The notes beneath the pieces were generated by a model. The model ran no database searches, had not been told where the DNA came from, and was given only the letters and a program-made list of their open reading frames with translations. Source: Monodelphis domestica (taxonomy: Eukaryota > Chordata > Mammalia > Didelphimorphia > Didelphidae). From it: a DNA stretch of 64,000 nt. A program made the translations under genes and the position numbers. The stretch spans positions 9,255,323 to 9,319,322 of the forward strand of contig NC_077232.1 of the NCBI RefSeq assembly GCF_027887165.1, written 5' to 3'. The first letter of the stretch is position 1; each line of letters starts with the position of its first letter. This document shows, piece by piece, positions 37,521 through 49,000 of the stretch.

Positions 37521-38159
37521 TGCTGCGCCAGCCTCGGCTCTGCCCGCCCCGCCCCGCGGGGCCTGACTCAGGCCCCCGGAATGTGACAGTCCGGGCCGCC
37601 CGCCGCCGCCGCCGCAGCCCAGGCGACCCAGGACGTGGAGCAGGACGGACCCCGCGAGCCTCCGCCCGAGTCCGGAGCCGGAGCGGGCCCTCCTCACCCA
37701 AGGAATGAACTCCCCCAGAGCCCTGTGGGGGGCGCGCCTGCCCTGGCGGCCCCCTCCGCCCGGAGCTGGAAGGGGCTGCCCCGCTGGGTCTGTGACCCGG
37801 CAGGACCCCCGCCGCCAGCGCCCCGCTTGACCAGGTGAGGGTCGGCCGGGCCTCAGAGGCTCCCGGAGCCGGCACTGCCGGGACCCAGCTCCGACCTGGG
37901 GGGCCGGGCCAGCCCCTCCCCCACAGCCCTGAGCCTCGGCGGCCCGCACCGGAGACTTCAGGCCAACAGCGCAGGACCCGGCTGTCTCCCCCCGCACCCC
38001 CTGCAGCAGGCAGCCCCCTCGCTGCCCGGGGGGAGGGGCGGGCCTGCGCCGGCCTGGCCTGGCTGTGCCCTGAGGCCGCGCTCCTGGCTGGGCGAGCCCC
38101 CCCCCAAAGCCCGGGAGGAGGCCTGGGGACCCCCCCATCAGTCAGTCAGAAAACACGCC

Positions 38160-39500
38160 CTCGTGGCTGACTGGGTCCTGGAAGGGGAGCCGGTCCGGCT
38201 GGGGGGGGGGGCGGGGTCCTGGGTTCCAATCCAGCCTCAGACACTTCCCAGCTGGGGGACCCCCAACCCCTGCCTCATCCTGGGCGGAAGGGGAGGGTTT
38301 AAAGGGGGGAAATGGCCCAAGGCAGGCCCTGCCCCCCCCCAGGGGCTCTATACAGAATAAATCAGGAATGACCCCAGAGGGGAGGCAGGGAGGCAGGGAG
38401 GGAGGCTTGCTGCAGAAGCCAGGGAGCTCCGTGGTTGGAGCAGAGGCAGGAAGGGTCTGGGCTCTGGGAGGCCACTGAGAAGCCCAGAGACCTGCAGGAT
38501 CTTGTTTGTGGAACAGCTGGGGAGGGGGAGGGTCCTCGGATCAAAGAAAACCCACCAGGGAGCAGCAGGGGAGGTGGAGGCAGGGGTCCAGGGCCCTCAG
38601 GGGGCAGGCAGGGCATTGGCTGTGTGATCCTGGAGGCCACGGAGCCAGCGCAGGGTATAGAGGGGGAGGGACACAGGCAGAGAGAGCCCCCAGCCGCTCT
38701 GAGGATGTCATCTCTGCCCTACAGAGGAAGAGACCGAGGTCCCGAGTGCTCAGGGCTGCCTGGGATTAGGAAGAATCTTTTTTTTTTCAACTTTTCCCCT
38801 CTGCCTTAGCGTCCACACTCAGTGTTGGTTCCAGGGCCAAAGAGTGGCAGGGCAGTAATGCTCTGCCAGCCTTGAGGGCGCCACCATCCCCGCACCAGGG
38901 CCTGAGGAAGGGGCCTCAGATCTCACCAGTGCCCAGGCCTGGCAGGCCTGAGTCCATGAACCCCAGCTGGGCCTCCCCTCAGGGACAGGAGCCAAATGCT
39001 TTGCTGTCCAGCAGAGGGCACTGCAAGGGCTCCAGGCAAAGCTGTCCTGGAAACCCCAACCCCAACACCCTGGAGGGATTGGCTGACAAGAGGGGATGGG
39101 GTCACCCGGGCGGCCTGCCCCCTCAGGAGGTCAGCGCTAGGCGTCACACATCATTGGGCGCTCTCCCCTTTTGCAGATAAGGAAACTGAGGCCCGAGTCT
39201 GCTGGGACAATCCAAGATTGCTTAGGCGGCTGTTGCCTCACCAAGTGTATGGGAGGATGTCTGAGCCGGCCTCAGCAGACAGGGAAGGCAGACATCGTGG
39301 GCTTCTGTTTTACAGATGGGGAAACAGAGGCCTAGAGGAGGCTTGCCTGAGGTCCCCGTAGCAGAGCCAAGCCCAGAAGCAGGCCCCACATGCCTTCCAA
39401 CCCCCAGCAAAAGGGCCCTGGCCAGGCTGAGCTCCTGGGTGGATAGATATATCTGTTCTTTCTTGAATCTAGATAAATTTGCCTTCTGGGGTCTTAGTAA
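38160..39500. other. Intergenic spacer upstream of RPS6KA4
   Basis: GC-rich, with a degraded tRNA-type SINE patch at about 38185-38310 ('gggttccaatccagcctcag') and a MIR-like patch near 39165-39230. No exon seen. Confidence 0.4.
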
Positions 39501-39507
39501 AACCTCT

Positions 39508-39660
39508 GGGCAAGGGCTAGGCAATGGGGCTAAGTGACTGGTCCAGGGTCACACAGCTAAAAAGTGTCTGCAGGCAGCTTTGAACCCAGGACCTCCCAAC
39601 TCTATCCACTGAGCCACCTATCTGCCCCATTTTATTTTATTTTATTTTATTTTATTTTTA
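39508..39660 (-). mobile_element. tRNA-derived SINE with (TTTTA)n
   Basis: Antisense head half only ('gtcacacagctaaaaagtgt' to 'ctgagccacctatctgcccc'), followed by six TTTTA repeats at 39629-39660. Confidence 0.75.
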
Positions 39661-42243
39661 AACCCTTCTTTTCTTAGACCAAGATAGGAGAGCTGGGCCG
39701 ATGCAGGTAAGGGATGCCCAGGGTCCCCCAGCTGGGACAATATCTTAAAGAAAGAGGTGCCATTCGGAGGAAGCAGGAGGCCCCTATCTGAGCTGAGGGT
39801 CTCAAGATGCACCATGGAGTTCCTTTGACTCAGCTACGCACTTGTAGGAAGGCTTTTGTCTTGATATTGCTCACGAGAGGAGGGAAAATCAGTTGAGTTC
39901 ATGGGAAAATCCAGTTCACTTTATACAGATCTGACTCACTCCGGGGCCTCGGGGACTCCTTCTGACCTGAAACTTCGTTGGCCATTTTCCCTAAAGCTTC
40001 CTTCCCCACCCCAGAACCCCAATGCAGTGGCCAAGCAGGGCACCCCCTGCTGGAGGTCAAGCCAGCCCTACACATTGGGCTATCCCCAAGGCTGCCAGTA
40101 GGGGAGAAAGAAACCCAGAGTGGGCAGCTCCCTCCTAGTGCGGCCCAGTTACGATAGTTCAGCCGGCCTGGTATCAATGGCCTGCCCCACAGGGGAGCTG
40201 GCGCCAGGCACAGGTGCCACTGGGCCCCCTGGGTGAGCTCTGCGAGGAGTCTGGGGGCAGGATGCTGCCCGTGCCCACTCCCTTTGGGGGAGACTCCATC
40301 ACTTTCTCATCATGGTCCATCTGGGGCTGTCCTCTGAGGGCCTCAAGGGAAGGAGAATTCAGAGACTGAAGAATGAGGGAGAGATGATTCCACGCTGCAC
40401 TGGGGTTGTCCCTGTTTCCTGATCCCTGAACTCCCTCTGAGCCTCTGCTGGTCCTGTGGGTGCCCCTAAATCCTCTCCCCACCAGAATCCTTTTATCACG
40501 TATTTCCCTGCCACCAAAAAAGAATGTCTTGACTTAGAGCCGGGCTGCACTTATTAATCTACCTTCACAAGCTGTTCCACCAATATGGCGGGCATCAAGG
40601 ACTGGCTCCTCCTCCTCCAGGAAGAGGCTGGCTCCAATCGAGCTAGTTTCATGCTTCTAATCCTCTACTAGCACATCCAAGACTTTGGGAACACAATCTA
40701 TGCTATTAGAGTGCAGCAACGATGGCTCAGCTGGCCTTGATGATGTGTTTGCCATCCCCTTTCCTGGCTCTCCCTTAAGTGCCCTCAGAACAACTCTGCC
40801 CAACTGGAACTTCCACTAAGCTTTCTTTGACTGATTCTAGCCCCCAGCGCCTTTCCGTTTTACGGCATCCTCATAGCTTTTCCCACAACAAGCATACGTT
40901 ATAACCTGTATTGCTTTAGCTGCCATCTTTCTCTGCTGTAACAAGTCAATCCAATGGCCAAGGTTCTTTCTTAGGTTCTTGTGTCGGGAATTGACTTGTT
41001 TCCTTTAGATTTCTGAATAAAATGATTAGAATACGGTCTATATCCCTTCTTCTGTCTGTGGCCCATTTTTTGTCCTCAGGAACCCATTTGAATAGGTCAG
41101 GATCAGTTTGTTTCAGTTGACTGTGGGGTCTTTTTTCACATTTTTACTCTTTCTTCTAGCCTTGGACTAATTTAACAAGTTGGTGGTCTTGACCACAGTG
41201 TGTTCAGGAATTGACTCCCACATGGGCAATGAGTCATTTCCCCCTGGTTAAAATAGAATGCAGCATTATTCAGTTTGTGCTTTGTGGGGAGCCTGTGGAG
41301 TCTCTTCTTGAACAAATGCTCCCAGGCCTCAGAGGGGAGGTTTCTTTCTCTGCAAGCAGCCCATCTTTGGTGCCTCTCATTCCTTCTCCTTTGGACGTAT
41401 TCCTCGCCATCCTCTCCTATTCCCCCCCTTTACACCGAAGTCACCGAATAGCAAACTACATACTGATTTAGCCTGGAGGACTTCAGGGACTTCTTCAGAG
41501 GATTTCTCTACTGTCTTATTCTCTGTAATATGTTCATGCACGGACTGCAGGTATTTTCCGGCTGGCCTTTTCTTGAGCTTTTCCATGAGAGATGATTGGC
41601 CGTCCCATGGAATGCTGTTTTCATTGCCTTTGCGCACAGGGTAAAACCAATCCCACCGATTCCCATCGCCTTGTCACGGGAACCCAGGGTGGCTTCAGCC
41701 TTCCTTTGTTTTCTAGCTCAGTTGAGAGTGACAAAGTCCAGATCAATAGAGCTCACTTTCTCTATCAGTACCTGTTTCCTTGGGCAAGTTATATACCCAT
41801 CTGTGTCTCAGTTTCCTTATGAACAAAATGAAAGGAATGGACTCGTTACCTCTAAAGTCCTCTCCTGCTCAACCTCTCCTCCGCAGCCTGGTCACTGGAC
41901 CAAGAGCTTCCATTTAGCCTACCAGCAGCCAAATTCGCATTCACACACAGTCTAGAAACTGTGACTTTTAGCCACTCTGCCTGCTTTTCAGACATGATCC
42001 CTGCAGAAGGACACAAGGGTCTAAAGGCCATTTGTACTTTTCTCTGTTCTACCTATTGTCATAGCCAAAGAATTCATTACCATCATTATTATCCTCATTA
42101 GTTTTTGGAACTCCGCTTGAACCCTTCCCAGTAAGGTAGAGGATGGCAAAGCTTGTGCCCATCTGGCATAGCTCCAGAGAACCCAAGATCACCCCTGGGC
42201 CATGCTGAGACACTGAAGGACTCTTCCAATTCAGAACATGGGC
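39661..42243. other. Intergenic spacer, unassigned
   Basis: A MIR-like patch at about 41780-41880 ('gtgtctcagtttccttatga'). Otherwise no repeat or exon recognised on either strand. Confidence 0.35.
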
Positions 42244-42440
42244 CAGGGGTAGCTAGGTGTCTCAGTGGATAGATAGACCTGAAGATAGGAGGTCCTGGGT
42301 TCAAATTTGGCCTCAGATACTTCGTAGCTATATGTCTTTAGGCAAGTCACTTAACTCTAGTTGCCCAGCCCTTACCACTCTTTGGCATTGGAACCAATAC
42401 TTTCTAGCAATTCTAAGATAGAAAGTAAGAGTTTAAAAAA
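42244..42440 (+). mobile_element. tRNA-derived SINE
   Basis: 'ggtagctaggtgtctcagtg', 'cctgggttcaaatttggcct', tail 'aagagtttaaaaaaata'. It runs into a purine microsatellite. Confidence 0.85.
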
Positions 42441-42625
42441 ATAGAAGGGAAGAATAAAAAGAGAAAGAAAGAGGAAGGAAGGAAGAAAAAGAGGAAGGAA
42501 AGAAAAGAAAGGAAGAAAAAGAGAAAGGAAGAAAAGAAAGGAAGGAAAGAAAAGGAAGAGGAAGAAAGATGAAGGAAGAAAAAGGAAGGAAAGAAGGAAG
42601 AGAAAGGAAGAAAGAAAGAAAACGA
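42441..42625. repeat. (GAAA/GGAA)n purine microsatellite
   Basis: Tetranucleotide-like GAAAGAAAGAGGAAGGAAGG repeat of about 185 bp, grown from a SINE tail. Confidence 0.9.
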
Positions 42626-42639
42626 ATATGGGCCAAAAA

Positions 42640-43650
42640 AGACTTGGGCTTGCCCCCATTCACAGGGGACGGCCTTTCCTCCCTATCCCATCTTATTAGG
42701 ATAAGGATGGATTTGGGGTTTTGTTTAATAAGTTAAATTCTGAAAAGTGACCTCAGGCTTGCTTTGGAACTTGCAAAGCAGTAAGGGTGCTCAGAGTTCT
42801 GTGGAACGTTGAAGTGGGGGCTCTTCTCTCATTGGAGCTTGGTGAAAGAGGCTGCTAGCCTCTGGAGCTCTCGGTATTCCTTGGGTCAGTCTGGGAATAC
42901 TAGGATCAGAGTTCGGCGACTGGCTGTGCTCGGAGAGCTATTACCACTGAGAAAAAACAAGATCTTTCTTTTTCTCTGGGCTCTGTGGGAAACCCAGAGC
43001 CAAGGCCGTGCTTCGGCTAGGCCTCAATCAAGCTTGCTCTTGCTGGCCCTTTGATATTTTGGAGACAGTTCTAAGGACGATGTACTACTCATAGGGACAT
43101 TAGACTAGACTCTTTAGATGAGGAATTGAGTCTTTTAGTCAGTGTGAGACAGGAGAGTCGCCTGGGTCTTCCCAGGCCCGAAGAGATGCTCTGCCGCGTC
43201 AGACGGTGGGCAGAATCCCCTCGGAGGTAGAAAACCCTCTTTCTGTCCTTATACCCTTTGCCCATCCTAAGAGCTTTGGTTTCCAGGTATATTAGTCTCC
43301 ACAGTACTTCTTACTGCGCAAGGCCCAGAGGTGAAACCGAGTAGTACCAGACCAGCCAGCTGGGCTTTACCGCAGCACAGCAAACTGAGGACACTCGTGG
43401 ACACATCACCAGAAGTATTGATCCTTTAAATACCATCCGCACAATCTCCGGGAGAAGCCCCGAGCATCCACGGCAAACCCGCGCCCATGCCCATGGCCTA
43501 CCCTAGGGTGAGCCTCATGCTCTACCGATACACACACAGGACTCGGGTCCTCTTGCTTCCTGCCTCCTCAGGCACTATTTCAATCCTCCCCAAACAGATG
43601 ACCTCATGTCCCATCAGGTTATCCCGGGAGAGGCCAGAGGCTCAGGAGCC
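42640..43650. other. Intergenic spacer just beyond the CCDC88B 3' end
   Basis: No repeat or exon recognised. Confidence 0.35.
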
Positions 43651-43666
43651 ACCTTCCATCATAAGC

Positions 43667-43672
43667 TTTATT
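43667..43672 (-). promoter_or_regulatory. CCDC88B: Poly(A) signal AATAAA of CCDC88B
   Basis: The minus strand reads GGAATAAAGC about 340 nt after the stop codon. The 3' UTR (43650-44011) has no recognisable repeat. Confidence 0.65.
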
Positions 43673-44011
43673 CCTGCCTGGCCAAAGTCAAAGCAAGGGT
43701 TTAAATAACAGAAATGGGGCCTTGTACGAGGAGGGGCTTGGTACACAGGGTTGAATTCCATGGAATGGAGCAGAAGCCAAAGCCGGGAGGGTCCAGGGGT
43801 CCCTCAAACCCCCAGCCACCTGCTTCTAGGCTTGGGGTAAAAGGGCTCCTGTGGCCTGAGGCTGCCCTCCTGAAGGCCTCACACAAGCAGGTGGGCCCAG
43901 CCTTCCCCCAAGCCCCAGCCTCCCTTCCCATCCCCAGCCATGTTATATGCCCTGGGCCCCCTCTGGTATGGTCCTCCCAGTCCTGTGGGCTTCTGAACTC
44001 GCTGAGCAGGG

Positions 44012-44067
44012 TCACTGGCTGAGGGATGGTGTGAGAGGAGCCTTCTTGGGCTCCTGTTCCACAGGAC
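44012..44067 (-). CDS. CCDC88B: CCDC88B terminal coding exon (residues 548-565, stop TGA)
   Basis: Reads [17 protein letters not shown] then TGA at 44014-44012. Acceptor CCGTAG. A 3' UTR of about 340 nt leads to AATAAA at 43672-43667. Confidence 0.78.
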
Positions 44068-46035
44068 CTACGGAGGGCAAGGACACAGTAACAGGAAGGG
44101 CTGGGAGGCCTGAGCTGTCCCCCATTATACCAGCTGTGCCCCTCCACCTGTACTCTTCTCCAGCTCAGCCGCCCCTCTCCTCCCTGCGTCACCCACACTC
44201 TCCACTCCACACCCAGGCCTGTCTCACCCTCTTGATCAGCAGCAGCTTCTGGTCCCTCCAAGATATCAGCTGAGCCATCCCATCCTGAAGGGGACAGGGA
44301 AGTTTGGAATGGGAGATCTGCCCAGAGGCTTGGGATAGGGCTCATGACAGAGGCCCAGCAAGGACTGGAAGCTCTCCAAAAGGTGGGGGACCCCAGAGCA
44401 GTGTCTGGGGCAGAGGAACATGGCCATCTCACCTCTGTTTCCAGAACCGGGTGATCCCAAAGGCCCAGGGCGACGCTGACGGAAACGCTGGCGGGGGGAA
44501 TCCCCAGGGCTGAAGGATTCAGAACCCCGCACCACAGGAAACCGGGAGCTCAGCCTCCTCCGCTGTCCAGATGAGGAGGTCTCCTCTCGAAGGCAGAGAG
44601 AGCTCTGGGCCCTGCGCATAGGCCCTGGGGAAGCTAGAGCAGGAGAAAGGCAGAGAAATGAGGAGCATCCCAGGGTAGGAGGGGACCTGGCAAAAGCAAG
44701 GAGGAAGAGAGGAGGGCAGAGATGTGAAGATGGGATTGACTCTCCTCTTGCCTACTTTTAAATTTAATCAACCAAAAGTGAAGATACCCCTACTTAACAC
44801 TAAGTAGAGGGCATTCACAAACCTCTCACATTAGTGAGATGCACCTCCAGAAGCAACTAACTGTGCCCCTGGGCAGTGGTAAGTAAATTTAAAGACTACA
44901 ATTGGTCCCCATAAAGTGGAGGAAGGGATGGGAAGGGACATGAAAAAGGACTATAAAAGAGGATGAATTTCTTGTCCAAGTGAATGTTTGGCCTGAATCG
45001 TGGGCTTGGAAGATCTTGGACTGAGGCTGCAGTCTTGGGGCTTTGGCTTCACTTGGACCTGGGGACTCTAGCACTTGAACTGCTTCTGGTAAGACTGATC
45101 TTGGATCTTCTCCTTTTGGACTTCAGATTGAGTGAGTTAAAAAAGCTGACCCTCCTTTCCTGGCTTCTGGAGAGTTTAGTTCCTGAGAGGCCTCCCCTTT
45201 TTGGAGGAGGCCACATGGGTTGAACCCTTGCTTAATTCAATACCAAGGCCTCTGGCTGAGTGGTTAATGAGCCCTGCATGGGTTGAGCCAGACACCAGAA
45301 CAACATTTAGGGTGATAGCCTGGATTTCTTACTCTATCCTCTTTCACATTTTTTCTATTTTCCCTCTTTTTTGTAAATAAAGCTGCTAAAATGTCATTTT
45401 GACTTGAGCTGTAATTAATTTTTAAATCAGCGACCACATGCTCTTATATTTAGTCCAACCATAAAGTTAATCCCTACAAAAATCAAGCAGCCTATCCCAC
45501 CTGGGTCCCTGGACCCAAAGGGTCTCCTTCTCCACTCAGTTCCCCTGGGCAGAGGAGCCAGACCTTTCCTGAGGATGGATGATAATAAAAGAAGAACTTC
45601 TGAATTTTGGTGGGAATTAGCCCAATTCTACAAGGCTATGAGTTATTCTTTTGCAGAATATAAGCTCCTTGAGGGCAAAGACTGTTTCTATACCTAGCAC
45701 AGTTGCCCTACAATAGTAGGTGTTTAATAAATGTTCATGCAATTGAATGATATTAACAGTCAAAGGAGATAAACAGTCTTCAAAGGAAGAAATTCAGTCT
45801 ATCAACAACTAAAGGAAAGACTGCTTAGAATCATGAATAACAAGAGAAGGCAAATTCTGTGGTCTTTGTGGTGTCTCCTCACACCCCTCAAAGAAACAGG
45901 CAATGTTGGAGGGGCTGCAGGAAAGTAGGCAAACAACTAATATGCAGTTGGTGGAGCTGAGAATTGTTCCAACCATTGAGGAGGATAGAAAATATACTTT
46001 AATTTTTTGTTTTTATGTTCATTTTATTTTACTTC

Positions 46036-46076
<41 letters not shown>

Positions 46077-49000
46077 TAATTTAAAAGAGGCAACTAGATA
46101 GCACAGTGATAGAGCACCAGGCCTAGAGATAGGATGTCCTGACCTCAGACACTTTCTAGCTATGTGACCCTGGATAAGTCACTTAACTTCCATTACCTAG
46201 TCATTAACTCTCTTCTGCCTTGAACCAATACTTAATATCAATTCCTTTTTTTTAACCCCTACCTTCTGTCTCAGAATAAATACTGTGTATTGGTTCTTTG
46301 GATTTCCAATACTTCCTATGATTAGCCAGTGAACTTGAGGTTAGTTGCTGCCTTTTGCTTTTCATTGGATCTTTAGTGTTTGGCATAATGCCTGGCATAT
46401 GGTAAGTGCCTAATAAATGTTCATTGACTGGTTTGTATATAATAGGCAGTTAGTACTTACTGAATGGAATTGTATTGGCATAATACAGTAATCCTGTAAC
46501 TGGGTATTTACCCCAAATCTGTTGAAGATAGAAAGTAGGGCACCATGTAAACCAAAAGATTAGAACCACCAATTTTAGGGATACACACACACCCACAAAA
46601 CAAGTTAAAAATGAGAAACTGACCGAGAAAGAAAACTACAGACCAATCTCCTTAATGGACATAAATGCAAAAATCTTCCATAAAATACTAGCAAAAAGTC
46701 TTCAGCAAGTTGTCACAAGAATTATTCATTATGACCAGGTGGGATTTATACCAGGAATGCAAGAATGGTTCAATATTAGGAAAACTGTCTGCATCATTGA
46801 CCATATCAACAAGCAAACCAATAGAAGTCACATGATTACCTCAATAAATGCAGAAAAAAAACTCTGACAAAATACAACACCCATTCCTATTGAAAACCCC
46901 AGAAAGTATAGGAATAGATGGGCCTGTCCTCAAAATAATAAGCAGTATTTATTTAAAACCATCATCAAGCATCATCTGTAATCGGGACAAGTTAGAAGCC
47001 TTCCCAATAAGATCAGGAGTAAAACAAGGATGCCCATTATCAGCTCTATTATTTAACATTGTACTAGAAACACTAGCTGTAGCGATTAGAGAAGAACAAG
47101 AAATTGAAGGCATTAAAATAGGCAATGAGGAGACCAAGCTGTCATTCTTTGTAGATGATATGATGGTCTACTTAAAGAGTCCTAGAGAATCAAAATAACT
47201 TCAGCAGAGTTGAAATAAACTCCCATAAATCACTAAATATTTCCAACACAACTCAACAGCAAGAGTTAGAAAGAGAGATTCCATTTAAAATCACTCTAGG
47301 CAATATAAAATGTTTGGGAATCTATCTGCCAAGACAAACTCAGAAATCATGAACATAACTATAAAACACTTTTCACATAAATAAAACTAGACCTAAACAA
47401 CTAGAAAAAGATTAATTGCTCATGGGTAGGACAAGCTGATATAATAAAAATGACAATCCTACCTAAATTAATTTACTTATTCAGTGCCATAGCTATCAAC
47501 CTACCAAAATTTTTTTACAGAATTAGAAAAAAATTATAACAAAATTCATCTGGAAGAACAAAAGATCAAGAATATCAAGGGAACTAATGAAAAAAATGTG
47601 AAGGATGGGGGCCTAGCGGTACCAGATCTTAAACTGTACTACAGAGCATAATATGATACAGGCTAAGAGATAGAAGGGTGGATCAGTGGAATAAACTTGG
47701 GGTAAATGACCTCAGTAAGCTAGTGTTTGATAAATCCAAAGAGCTCGACTTCTAGAACAAGAACTCACTGTTTGACAAAAATTGTGGGAAAATTGGAAAA
47801 CAGTACAGGAAAAATTAAGCTTAGATCGTCTCACACCCTATACCAATATAAATGCAAAGTGGGTAAATTACTTAAATATAAAGAGGAAAATAATTAGTAA
47901 ATTATTAGTGAATATAGAATAGCAAACCTGTCAGATCTATGGGAAAGGAAAGAATTTTAAACCAAGCAAGAGATAGAGAACATTACAAAATGTAAAATGA
48001 ATAATTACAATTATATTAAATTTTTAAAAGGTTTTATACAAACAAAACCAATGTAACCAAAATTAGAAGGGAAGCAACAAACTGGTGAAAATTTTTTATA
48101 GCAAATATCTCTGACAAAGGTCTAATTTCCCAAATATATAGGAAATTAAGCCAAATGTACAAGAAATGAATCCATTCCCCAATTGACAAATGGTCAAGAG
48201 TGCTAGGGGCCATCAAGTCACAATGTTTTGACATGGTCACTTGTGGAAACCAGGAGGTCACAAAGTGGCTCCTTGGAAGGATGGAGACACTCACTCAGCC
48301 CCACTCTGTGTGACTTCTCTCACCAACATCCCTTACTATTAGAACTGCTGTGATCATTGTTTTCTCCCAAAATGATTTTCTTTGATTGTCCACAAGTCTA
48401 AAGCACCTCACAAGTTAATGAAAAAGTTGACCTCTAGCTATGCCGCCTGTGATGAAATCATTTATCTTTTGCAAAAGCTTTGTGTAGGTTGTCAGAATCA
48501 AGAGTAACAATATAAGTATATAGAATGACTACAGTATGTTAATCAAATGATTTGTTAAAAGTTAATGTATCACTTATCCAATTATCTGCATTTGAACATG
48601 TATGTTGAATAATGTAGCTGTGTGCCAAGAAAGTATGTAATCATTGGGTTATAAAAATAAAACCAACCGTGGGCCTAGCAAAGCAGTTCTGTGAAAAGCC
48701 TGGCCCAGGCTGACACTCCCAACTATCTTCCATCACTCATTTATTCCTTCATCACCACACCTAGTCAAGGACCCCTGAAGCCCTGAACAGGGTGGGACCT
48801 GAGACCACAGAACAAAAGATATGAATAGGCAATTCTCAGATTAAGAAATCAAAACTATCAATAATCATATGGAAAAATGTTCTAACTTCCTCCTGATTAG
48901 AGAAATGCAAATCAAAACAACTCTGAGGTACCACCTCACACCTAGCAGATTGGCCGATATGAAAATAAAAGAAAATAATAAATGTTGGAGGAGATGTGGC

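Larger units (their letters stand above)
37293..37950 (-). promoter_or_regulatory. RPS6KA4: RPS6KA4 CpG-island promoter and presumed 5' UTR
   Basis: Very CpG-rich and TATA-less, with GC boxes around 37545-37560 and an AP-1 site TGACTCA at 37564-37570. The transcription start cannot be fixed from sequence. The segment holds a CTG/CAG repeat and a start-stop uORF. No other ATG on the minus strand was seen between 37383 and about 38135. Confidence 0.6.

Noticed and set aside
42372-42663. Minus-strand hydrophobic Phe/Leu/Ser ORFs that look like membrane segments
   Set aside because: They translate the GAAA/GGAA microsatellite in reverse.
46655-47198. Reverse transcriptase ORFs as a functional gene
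   Set aside because: Frames are short and broken and the element is 5'-truncated. It is a dead L1.
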